Source: Prevotella sp. CAG:732 (GTDB lineage Bacteria; Bacteroidota; Bacteroidia; Bacteroidales; Bacteroidaceae). From it: a stretch of DNA of 44,939 nt. The notes beneath the pieces were generated by a model. That model was not told the DNA's origin. It saw only the letters and a list, made by a program, of their open reading frames with translations, and searched no databases. The DNA is taken from assembly GCA_000436035.1 (NCBI GenBank), contig FR893288.1:12669-57607 (forward strand), in the 5' to 3' direction. Position 1 is the stretch's first letter, and the number at the start of each line of letters is the position of its first letter. The translations under genes and the position numbers were made by a program. Positions 38,702-44,939 of the stretch are shown here, piece after piece.

Positions 38702-39700
38702 TTAGATAGTAAAACTTTCATCTAGAATCTCCTTTAGTTGCTCTTCTGTCAGTCCGGTGAAAGCTATGATTTGGGAGTAAGGCAATTTTGCTGATAGCAT
38801 TTTTTGAGCAATGGTAAACTTCTCTTTGTTTTGACCTTTTGTCAGGCCAATTTCCACGCCTTGCTCTATTCCTTTCTCCATTCCTTCCTCGACACCTTTC
38901 TCGTAGCTGTCTTGCTGAAGCGTGCGTTCTACACGAATGTTGTCAAGCAACTTCTCGTATGCTCTCAACTCTTCTTCCGTAAAGCCAGTGACTTTCAACT
39001 CCTCCAAAGCCTTTTGGATTTCCGGATTTTCTTTCAGTTCCGTAGGCACCTGTTCGGTGTTCGTATCTATTTCGGTGAGGAAGCGGAGCCAGAGCACGGT
39101 CATCTTCTTTTCCGTGATGGTGTGAGGGGTGAACTTCGGAAGTTCGATGAATGTGAAGTGCAAGCCCTTGATTACCTTCTTACTATTCTGGTCGTGTACG
39201 ATGTTGTAGTTGTGGATGTAGGTGTTGGGCATATCATGCTCGAAGGTGTCGTTCACCAGGTTGAGCGAATATACGGGTTGCAACTCGCTGTATTGGTCTT
39301 TCTTCATAGCCTGGGTAACGTACAACTTGGATGCATTGAAGAGTACTCTTTGCATGAACGACTTGCTCCATTCCATCTGCATCTCCACACAAAACTTTCT
39401 GCCCTTGGCATCCACGCAGAGCACGTCCACAATAGAGTTCTTGTGCAAGTAGAGTTGTGGCACCAGTTCTGTAGGCAAGTACTTGATGCTCTTTATCTGT
39501 TCGTCGTCGCTGAGAGGTAGCAGAGCATTGAGCAGGCTGATGAGCAAGTCTGGGTGCTTGTAGAATATCTTCTTGAAGGTCAAGTCTGTCTTGGGGTCTA
39601 GATACTTCATGCTTCTTTTCTCCTTAACTTTTGGTTCTGAACTCGAAATGCCATGAGCGGCATCTCTTTGCATTTTGAAATCGTCTTTGGTTTTCGCCAT
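38702..39700 (-). CDS. Rpn family PD-(D/E)XK nuclease (recombination-promoting nuclease / putative transposase)
   Basis: A 332-residue protein of the PD-(D/E)XK nuclease family labelled as transposase or Rpn (RpnA-like). After a basic N-terminus (about 1-30) it reads MKYLDPKTDLTFKKIFYKHP. The catalytic core is the IVDVLCVD followed by KFCVEMQMEWSK (D-ExQ pattern, about 98-115). The C-terminal third is a charged helical region with EKG/EQG repeats (YEKGVEEGMEKGIEQGVE). Rpn genes are abundant and variable in copy number and may promote recombination or act in phage defence. It stands alone with a full promoter at 39768-39799. No inverted repeats or target-site duplications mark it as a mobile element here. 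Confidence 0.85.
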   Translation of the reverse strand: MAKTKDDFKMQRDAAHGISSSEPKVKEKRSMKYLDPKTDLTFKKIFYKHPDLLISLLNALLPLSDDEQIKSIKYLPTELVPQLYLHKNSIVDVLCVDAKGRKFCVEMQMEWSKSFMQRVLFNASKLYVTQAMKKDQYSELQPVYSLNLVNDTFEHDMPNTYIHNYNIVHDQNSKKVIKGLHFTFIELPKFTPHTITEKKMTVLWLRFLTEIDTNTEQVPTELKENPEIQKALEELKVTGFTEEELRAYEKLLDNIRVERTLQQDSYEKGVEEGMEKGIEQGVEIGLTKGQNKEKFTIAQKMLSAKLPYSQIIAFTGLTEEQLKEILDESFTI

Positions 39701-39767
39701 ATTCGGATCTCCTTTTGTTTAAATGGTTATACTTATGTATTGGTGTGATATAATCATCACATGGTTG

Positions 39768-39799
39768 CAAAGGTAATCATTCTTTATGAAATCTCCAAA
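39768..39799 (-). promoter_or_regulatory. Rpn gene promoter
   Basis: Minus-strand TTTG (39796-39799), 20 bp, TACCTTTG (39768-39775). Confidence 0.7.
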
Positions 39800-39932
39800 C
39801 TTTTCGCTCTCTTTTTTACGATAATCAAAAAAGCATATGAATGGCTTGCTAAAGTTTGTTAAGATTATTTACTATGCATGCTTTTGCTGTTAAGCAAGCG
39901 GAATTTCCCTTTAGGTACCACTTTGATTTATA

Positions 39933-39986
39933 CCTAGTTAGGTATGAATTTTTTCCTAGTTAGGCGTGAAAATTTTCCTAGTTAGG
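39933..39986. repeat. Three palindromic CCTAGTTAGG sites at 22-bp spacing
   Basis: CCTAGTTAGG occurs at 39933-39942, 39955-39964 and 39977-39986, exactly 22 bp apart (close to two helical turns). The first copy extends to ACCTAGTTAGGT. The spacers are GT- and T-rich. A half site (TTAGGTACC) lies further left. Confidence 0.85.
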
Positions 39987-40040
39987 TAGGATTTGCTGGC
40001 AAGCCTATGTATTTTCGATTCCTCCGATTATGTCAAAAAA

Positions 40041-40078
40041 AATCCTCAGCAGCGGATTTCTCCGTTTGCTGAGGAATT
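40041..40078 (-). terminator. Terminator of the envelope locus
   Basis: The arms AATCCTCAGCAGCGGA (40041-40056) and TCCGTTTGCTGAGGAATT (40061-40078) pair with one bulge. On the minus strand a T8 run follows. Confidence 0.85.
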
Positions 40079-40108
40079 TTATATTGTACTATCTTTCGAA
40101 TGCAAGAA

Positions 40109-41668
40109 TTATTTCTTGATCACCTTCTTAGTCTGACCATCTGTTGTCTTAACGATATATACCTGACCTGGAGTCATAGAGCCTACCTGCTGACCAGCGA
40201 GGTTGTAGATGGCTTTTATGCCATTTTTGGCTATACTAGCTTGTGTATCTTTGATTCCTGTAGTGGCACCTTCGATCAAGATATAATATACATTGGCTGT
40301 TTTTAAATCATTAGATGTAACAGTAACAGCAACGATGACAGCATCTTTACCATGTGGACTTATTGTCTTTGAGATGTAAGCGTTAGGACTTTTTGTTTTT
40401 ACAACAAAGTCATCCAAGTTAACCACTCCAGTTCCTTCAACGAGAGCCTCTCCATCTTCGAACTCAATTGGCTCACCTTTGTATGTGACACTTTCCAAAT
40501 CTGCATTATATACAAGCTCTACATTGTCAACCCAAACAATGTCAGGATTGCTGTCATATTTACTACCACCAGCCGCAACTGAAGATGTTGAGATGGTTAC
40601 AAGGATAGCTTTTGTATCAATGTTATTTTTGGTATAAATGAATGGAATCGAAATTTCTTGCCAGTCATTGCTACTTGCTATAGTTGCATTTTCTGCTCTA
40701 GCCACTACATTGCCATTATTTTCTTCCAATTCTGGATCTTGGACTTTGTTTCCATTGGTTATGATAGCCTTTACAGTTGCATTCTTATTGTCTTTATTTG
40801 TAATTCCTCTTTTGCCGATGTTGTATTTGAGATTTACTTTCATCTCATCTGGCTTACAGGTAAGAACAGTATAGAATGGATCGTTATTGTTATCTTCGTC
40901 TTCGTTGCTTAAATCCAAAAATGCATTATTTTCACTTGATGAGGCAAATATGCTACCAGCTTTTAAACGCCCAGTGGTAAGAGTTCCATTGGCAGATTGT
41001 CCAGCAACGGCCGCAGATTTAATCTGGACAGATTTGCCATTCTTAGAATTTGAAGGATGGTCGGTTGATTCAAATGTATGTGGTGCTTCTGCGACATATG
41101 AAACTTTATCTCCTGTTGCGCTCATGAAAGAGTGCCAATGGTTTGGCTCACGGCTTGTCGCACTTCCGTATTTTGCATCATGGAAATCACCGAAATCAGA
41201 ATTAGGAATCTGGCCAAAGTTATCAATATTCTCACCAAGCATCACACTGACATTCTGCTGCATTTTAGACATGTCAATGTTGAGGATAGCGTTAAGCTTG
41301 TTGTTACATATCTCTGCTTTCATCAAAATAGGGACATTTCCTAAAGTTGGTCCCATCCACTCTTCTGCATTTCCATCTCCAGAGGTAATTTGAATAACTT
41401 GTTGGGTGGAGAGGGCAGTTGTGTTTCCACAAACTAGTCCGTCAACGTCATTTACGACAATATTTCCAACTTTCATCGCTGCATTTAAGGCAAAGTTTTT
41501 GATGCTCAGGGTGTACTTGTTGTTGGATTGTTTGTCGACATTGACAGTCATTTCACCAGTTACAGGATTCAAGCCTGTCACCAAAACTTTGTAAGGACAT
41601 GTGTATTCGTCAGCTATGGAAGCCAATGAACACAATGCCAATGCCATAATGGTAAATAATTTCTTCAT
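40109..41668 (-). CDS. Secreted calycin-like and PCMD-type protein with C-terminal sorting-like tail
   Basis: A 519-residue exported protein. Signal peptide MKKLFTIMALALCSLASIA. A calycin-like beta domain lies at about 22-150 (YKVLVTGLNPVTGEMTVNV, then VDGLVCGNTTAL). A carbohydrate-metabolism (PCMD-like) domain runs at about 155-390 (FGDFHDAKYGSATSREPNHW, then IVWVDNVELVYNADL). The last 45 residues (GIKAIYNLAGQQVGSMTPGQ, then VYIVKTTDGQTKKVIKK) resemble the Por/T9SS-type C-terminal tails of Prevotella proteins. It is the last gene of a three-gene cluster with the beta-barrel and the PCMD lipoprotein. The substrate is unknown. Confidence 0.75.
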   Translation of the reverse strand: MKKLFTIMALALCSLASIADEYTCPYKVLVTGLNPVTGEMTVNVDKQSNNKYTLSIKNFALNAAMKVGNIVVNDVDGLVCGNTTALSTQQVIQITSGDGNAEEWMGPTLGNVPILMKAEICNNKLNAILNIDMSKMQQNVSVMLGENIDNFGQIPNSDFGDFHDAKYGSATSREPNHWHSFMSATGDKVSYVAEAPHTFESTDHPSNSKNGKSVQIKSAAVAGQSANGTLTTGRLKAGSIFASSSENNAFLDLSNEDEDNNNDPFYTVLTCKPDEMKVNLKYNIGKRGITNKDNKNATVKAIITNGNKVQDPELEENNGNVVARAENATIASSNDWQEISIPFIYTKNNIDTKAILVTISTSSVAAGGSKYDSNPDIVWVDNVELVYNADLESVTYKGEPIEFEDGEALVEGTGVVNLDDFVVKTKSPNAYISKTISPHGKDAVIVAVTVTSNDLKTANVYYILIEGATTGIKDTQASIAKNGIKAIYNLAGQQVGSMTPGQVYIVKTTDGQTKKVIKK

Positions 41669-41694
41669 TTTTATTCCTTTCTAATTGATAAATT

Positions 41695-42453
41695 CTATTT
41701 AAGTTGGTATATCAAACCGATTGTTCCGTAAATAGGATACATGGCTTGGTCGATTACTTCAAAATTCTTCTTGAAAATTTCGGAGAGTCCCCAAGTGAGA
41801 CCAACGCTGCCTGCCCATCGCTTGCTGAAATACCAATCGGCACCTGCTGCAACACCGAATTGCCAAGTTCTCATATCACCAGAGAAGTCATACTCACCAC
41901 GCTTTCCTTCTTCGTTTCCAAGTTCAATTTTTGCACCTGTAGGATCATCTTGGCGGAGGTAGCCGTCATATGCGTAGCCACTGAATTTGTGTGATGTAAC
42001 ATAAGAAAAGTATGGACCAAGCTTTACTCTTACTTTTTCGCTGATACTATAGGTTGCTTGTACGGGAATGGTTGCAAGGCTTTGGTCAACTTTCGTTACG
42101 ACCCCACCAGTGAAGTATCCTTCAAGTTCTTTTCCTCCTCTTACAATTTTCATGTGATAGTTCTTCACGTCGGCATCAGTCTTCATACCTTTATTTTCGA
42201 AATGAAGTCCAAACATAATTCCCCATCTGTCTGTAAAAGGATGGAAAGCATCAACACCTAATGTGAAATTAGGTCGGAGACTATAGCTGTTAAGCGAGCG
42301 GATTGTTGCGGGCATGCCGATAGGGGCTGTGCCTCCCAAATTGTAACCTACTCTTGCATAATAGCTATAATTATGCAGTAATTTTCCTCCAAAAGCCCAT
42401 GTCGGCAGTGCAGAAATTACCAACAAAAATGTGGTTATGTGTTTCTTTTTCAT
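41695..42453 (-). CDS. Outer-membrane beta-barrel protein (PorT-like family)
   Basis: A 252-residue protein with a signal peptide (FLLVISALPTWAFG). The rest is a chain of alternating aromatic and hydrophobic strands, such as YSYYARVGYNLGGT, GIMFGLHFENKG, AGADWYFSKRWAGSVGLTWG, and the final YPIYGTIGLIYQLK. The terminal strand with aromatic and hydrophobic residues fits an 8-strand outer-membrane barrel of the PorT or OMP_b-brl family. Its start codon overlaps the stop of the PCMD lipoprotein gene by 4 nt, so the two are translationally coupled. It may be a surface channel or anchor for the protein encoded next. Confidence 0.85.
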   Translation of the reverse strand: MKKKHITTFLLVISALPTWAFGGKLLHNYSYYARVGYNLGGTAPIGMPATIRSLNSYSLRPNFTLGVDAFHPFTDRWGIMFGLHFENKGMKTDADVKNYHMKIVRGGKELEGYFTGGVVTKVDQSLATIPVQATYSISEKVRVKLGPYFSYVTSHKFSGYAYDGYLRQDDPTGAKIELGNEEGKRGEYDFSGDMRTWQFGVAAGADWYFSKRWAGSVGLTWGLSEIFKKNFEVIDQAMYPIYGTIGLIYQLK

Positions 42454-43631
42454 TCTTCTTCACTTTTTTCACAAGTTATACTTATGCTGTCAACATACAA
42501 AGTACTTCCGATGGCTCCTTCGAATTTTGCGCCATCAACGCTTGATGAGCATACAATAGCTAAATTGTAACCCATTGCAGCTAACTTGTCATCGTCAACA
42601 TCTTTTTTGTATTCGAAGTTCAATTCCAAATGTGTCCAATTTTGAGTGTTGTCGAGATTTTCTCCAAGAGCTATGCCAGCAATTCGTGGACTTGTTTGTA
42701 TGTCATCACCATGCAATGGAATTTCATTTCCCTCATTGTCAAAGAGGCGTTCATATAAAACAGCATAGATTGTACCATAATCCTTTTTGCCTTCGACAAC
42801 CTCTTTGTTTTTATTTGTGAAAGTCTCTCCACGATGATATTTATACCATGCTTCCAACTTGACAGGCTTGTAGCTAACAGGCAAACCAAATTTTGTACAT
42901 TGCATAGGTTCGGTGAGTGCAGGACCACTATCAAATGAACCTGTGAAGAGGTTACCTGCGGCAATTGGCATCTTTACGCCGCCTGTCATGCCAAAGGCAC
43001 CAGTATCACGTGTTGTAAGCTTTACACATGCGCCCTTGTAGCCATTCGGCTCTGGTGTCGTAGGGTATGTGTCTGCTTTTGCAAATCTATCAGACTTGTA
43101 GAACCCTGGATTTCCTGTAGCCCAATTATTTTGGAGTGTTCCGTCATCATTTTTGTCACTCCATTCATAATATTTATTGGCAGGTTTTTTGCTTAAGAAA
43201 TAATTTTCAAATTCATATTCCATCTTCTCGTATGTTACCGGTGGAAATTGAATTGAAACTTGGTATAATCGACTCCAATTTCTATCTTGAGATGTTACTG
43301 TGTAGGTAACGGGACCATTTGAAAAGTCTTGTATAGAACCACTTGCAGGAGTTATTGTTGCACCTTCTGTTATTCTAAACTGAGGTGCAAGGGTCTTAAG
43401 TAAGGAAGATGCATTCCTTTTTGCATACTTGAAGATGATTTGACTATCTGAATAATCCAAGTTGATGTCAGCTAAAGTATCACTGGCCTGGTAGAATATA
43501 TCCGTTGGATTATCCACGTGGATATATGCCTGCTCAATGTCACATTCAGCATTCAATGGCTCATCCTTAAAGCAAGAGGTGAGGGTAGAGCTACCGATGA
43601 GGGCAGCTGCTATCATTTTATAATATCTCAT
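42450..43631 (-). CDS. PCMD domain lipoprotein
   Basis: A 393-residue lipoprotein with a lipobox ending LTSC (Cys20). It probably anchors at the outer membrane. An N-terminal Ig-like segment with the GSIQDFSNGPVTYTVTSQDR region (about 98-117) leads into the C-terminal PCMD-type domain (about 135-390), with the NWATGNPGFYKS, GFKGACVKLTTR-like (KGACVKLTTRDTGAFG), FGLPVSYKPVKLEAWYKYHRG and LYVDSISIT blocks. PCMD domains are predicted to bind or process carbohydrate. It opens the three-gene locus, with a full promoter at 43671-43702. The first Met at 43631 is adopted, since Met6 would remove charged residues before the hydrophobic core. Confidence 0.85.
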   Translation of the reverse strand: MRYYKMIAAALIGSSTLTSCFKDEPLNAECDIEQAYIHVDNPTDIFYQASDTLADINLDYSDSQIIFKYAKRNASSLLKTLAPQFRITEGATITPASGSIQDFSNGPVTYTVTSQDRNWSRLYQVSIQFPPVTYEKMEYEFENYFLSKKPANKYYEWSDKNDDGTLQNNWATGNPGFYKSDRFAKADTYPTTPEPNGYKGACVKLTTRDTGAFGMTGGVKMPIAAGNLFTGSFDSGPALTEPMQCTKFGLPVSYKPVKLEAWYKYHRGETFTNKNKEVVEGKKDYGTIYAVLYERLFDNEGNEIPLHGDDIQTSPRIAGIALGENLDNTQNWTHLELNFEYKKDVDDDKLAAMGYNLAIVCSSSVDGAKFEGAIGSTLYVDSISITCEKSEEE

Positions 43632-43670
43632 ATAAATTTATAATATTGTAATCTTATCTAAATCAAGGTG

Positions 43671-43702
43671 CAAAGTTACGATGAAAACTTTGAACTTCCA
43701 AA
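43671..43702 (-). promoter_or_regulatory. Promoter of the envelope locus
   Basis: Minus-strand TTTG (43699-43702), 20 bp, TAACTTTG (43671-43678), 40 bp before the PCMD lipoprotein start. Confidence 0.75.
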
Positions 43703-43893
43703 ATTTTTCGGCTGAAAATGCACATTTGTTCCGTTTTTGTTGCATTCCCCTACCATTTTCGCAAGATTATTACATAATTATCCCATAATGAAATGATTAT
43801 TAAAGTTATATCTTTATTGCAGTCTTTTTGTTTTTATTCATAATTCGTCATGCGTTCCCAATTATATACTGCCTTGCTAAGCATCTAAAAAAT

Positions 43894-43923
43894 AAGGCTG
43901 ACTCTCTTGCGAGAATCAGCCTT
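43894..43923 (-). terminator. rpsA terminator
   Basis: AAGGCTGA (43894-43901) pairs with TCAGCCTT (43916-43923), with an inner CTC/GAG helix. On the minus strand a TTATTTTTTA tract follows. Confidence 0.85.
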
Positions 43924-43979
43924 AATGTATTATGAAGTGAAATCTATTGTTTCAATCTTCTGGGATGGGGGAGTGGCGA

Positions 43980-44939
43980 TTAAGCCTTACCCTCCATCTG
44001 AGCCTTCAACTTAGCAAGTGCGTCGATGTCACCGAGTGAAGTACCTGCTGCTACGTTGTTGATAGCTGCAGTCTCGTTCTTGCGACCACCGTTGTTGTGC
44101 TTGCGTGGAGCTGTTGGCTTAACATCGTCCTTGCCCTCCTCGAATGTACGAGAGTGAGAGAGGATGATACGCTTTGTCTCCTTAACGAACTCAATCACCT
44201 TGAAGTCGAGAGTCTCGCCTTCCTTAGCCTGAGTGCCATCCTCCTTAGTGAGGTGCTTTGGAGTTGCGAAGCCTTCGCCACCCTCTGCGAGAGTTACGAC
44301 TGCACCCTTGTCCTTCAACTCAGTGATAGTACCCTGGTGAACTGAACCTGGAGTGTAGATTGCCTCGTACTCATCCCATGGGTTAGCCTCCAACTGCTTG
44401 TGACCCAAGCTCAAACGACGATTCTCCTTGTCGATTTCGAGAACTACTACGTCGATGTCTGCACCTACTGTAGTGAACTCAGATGGGTGCTTAACCTTCT
44501 TAGTCCAAGAGAGGTCAGAGATGTGGATCAAACCATCAACACCTTCCTCGAGCTCTACGAAGATACCGAAGTTAGTGAAGTTGCGAACCTTAGCGGTGTG
44601 CTTGCTACCTACAGGGTACTTAACCTCGATGGTCTCCCATGGGTCTTCCTTCAACTGCTTGATACCCAAGCTCATCTTACGCTCAGCGCGGTCGAGTGTC
44701 AAGATGACAGCCTCTACCTCGTCACCTACCTTCATGAAGTCCTGAGCAGAACGCAAGTGCTGGCTCCAAGACATCTCGGATACGTGGATCAAGCCCTCAA
44801 CACCAGGAGCGATCTCTACGAATGCACCGTAGTCAGCCATAACGACTACCTTACCCTTCACGTGGTCACCCACCTTCAAGTTAGCATCCAAAGCATCCCA
44901 TGGGTGTGGAGTCAACTGCTTCAAACCGAGGGCGATACG
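43980..44939 (-). CDS. rpsA: 30S ribosomal protein S1, C-terminal part (cut by the window end)
   Basis: The last 319 residues of ribosomal protein S1, which binds mRNA on the 30S subunit. The frame enters from the right edge as RIALGLKQLTPHPWDALD, so the first part of the gene lies outside the window. At least three S1 repeats are visible, each with the pattern KVVVMADYGAFVEI-GVEGLIHVSEMSW and AERKMSLGIKQL. The tail after the repeats (about 65 residues) is charged and low in complexity (RKHNNGGRKNE, then NVAAGTSLGDIDALAKLKA), as in Bacteroidota S1 proteins, which have an extended C-terminus. A terminator at 43894-43923 follows. Confidence 0.95.
   Translation of the reverse strand, partial: RIALGLKQLTPHPWDALDANLKVGDHVKGKVVVMADYGAFVEIAPGVEGLIHVSEMSWSQHLRSAQDFMKVGDEVEAVILTLDRAERKMSLGIKQLKEDPWETIEVKYPVGSKHTAKVRNFTNFGIFVELEEGVDGLIHISDLSWTKKVKHPSEFTTVGADIDVVVLEIDKENRRLSLGHKQLEANPWDEYEAIYTPGSVHQGTITELKDKGAVVTLAEGGEGFATPKHLTKEDGTQAKEGETLDFKVIEFVKETKRIILSHSRTFEEGKDDVKPTAPRKHNNGGRKNETAAINNVAAGTSLGDIDALAKLKAQMEGKA

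Larger units (their letters stand above)
39701..40108. other. Intergenic region between the Rpn gene and the envelope locus
   Basis: About 408 bp without a gene. It holds the Rpn promoter (39768-39799), a GCTTGCT/AGCAAGC inverted repeat (39844-39850 with 39893-39899), three phased CCTAGTTAGG palindromes (39933-39986) and the terminator at 40041-40078. No micro-ORF looks convincing. Confidence 0.6.
43632..43979. other. Intergenic region between the PCMD gene and rpsA
   Basis: 348 bp without a gene. It holds the PCMD locus promoter (43671-43702), AT-rich sequence, and the rpsA terminator (43894-43923). I see no further RNA or repeat. Confidence 0.6.

Noticed and set aside
38702..39700. Rpn gene as part of an insertion sequence
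   Set aside because: No terminal inverted repeats or target-site duplications are seen, and the gene has a normal promoter and terminator.
39933..39986. CRISPR array
   Set aside because: The repeated unit is only 10 bp at 22-bp spacing with three copies and no cas genes; it is a palindromic repeat instead.

Overview
The window reads as a chromosomal segment of a gut Bacteroidota, most likely Prevotellaceae close to Segatella/Prevotella copri. This is inference from gene content and signals; no search was run. Three things point there. Promoters follow the Bacteroidota pattern (TTTG, 19-21 bp, TAnnTTTG) and genes lack Shine-Dalgarno sites. Several families are largely confined to the phylum: DUF4270, DUF4301, PCMD lipoproteins, a 'smalltalk' micro-protein, the single-domain GT5 protein and SPOR/YtxH small proteins. 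Housekeeping genes are of the Bacteroidota type, including archaeal-type ProS and GlnS.

Layout. 1-3008: the end of an unidentified gene, aspS, a histone-tail-like winged-helix protein with a structured leader, and a conserved hypothetical. 3129-6648: xylB, a GDP-mannose pyrophosphorylase gene, and convergent dedA. 6676-10384: glnS, mltG and, divergently, a phosphoglycolate-phosphatase-like gene. 10498-16031 (minus): a tolC-macA-ATPase-permease efflux operon followed by a decayed LytTR response regulator. 16269-22341: a smalltalk micro-gene, proS, then an OmpA lipoprotein, mtgA and a UvrD/PcrA helicase. 22482-26445: a 45-aa protein, DUF4270 lipoprotein and GT5-like protein on the minus strand, divergent from panC-panD. 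26627-30075 (minus): a tightly packed SPOR lipoprotein-ruvX-def-TPR operon. 30358-31281: a YtxH/holin-like/hypothetical trio. 31350-33741 (minus): a Rel family gene followed by a candidate sRNA. 33851-36433: DUF4301, rnpB and a two-TM protein. 36443-36853 (minus): an antitoxin beside a toxin relic. 37017-39700 (minus): gdhA and an Rpn/PD-(D/E)XK gene. 40109-43631 (minus): a three-gene envelope locus. 43980-end (minus): partial rpsA.

Most of the window is core metabolism and translation (three aminoacyl-tRNA synthetases, def, rnpB, rpsA, gdhA, panCD) plus envelope building (mltG, mtgA, OmpA, SPOR, TolC efflux). The most notable points are several decaying or degenerate regulators and some unexplained small elements. 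The LytTR regulator has lost its phospho-acceptor, carries an in-frame stop, and has no kinase beside it. A RelE-like toxin relic sits in frame behind an intact antitoxin. The Rel protein has no recognisable HD hydrolase motif. A roughly 62-nt minus-strand sRNA candidate has its own promoter and terminator. The smalltalk gene follows a long hairpin. A palindrome is repeated three times at exactly 22 bp spacing. The rnpB promoter lies inside the 3' arm of the upstream terminator. I see no complete insertion sequence, prophage, CRISPR array, tRNA or large defence system.
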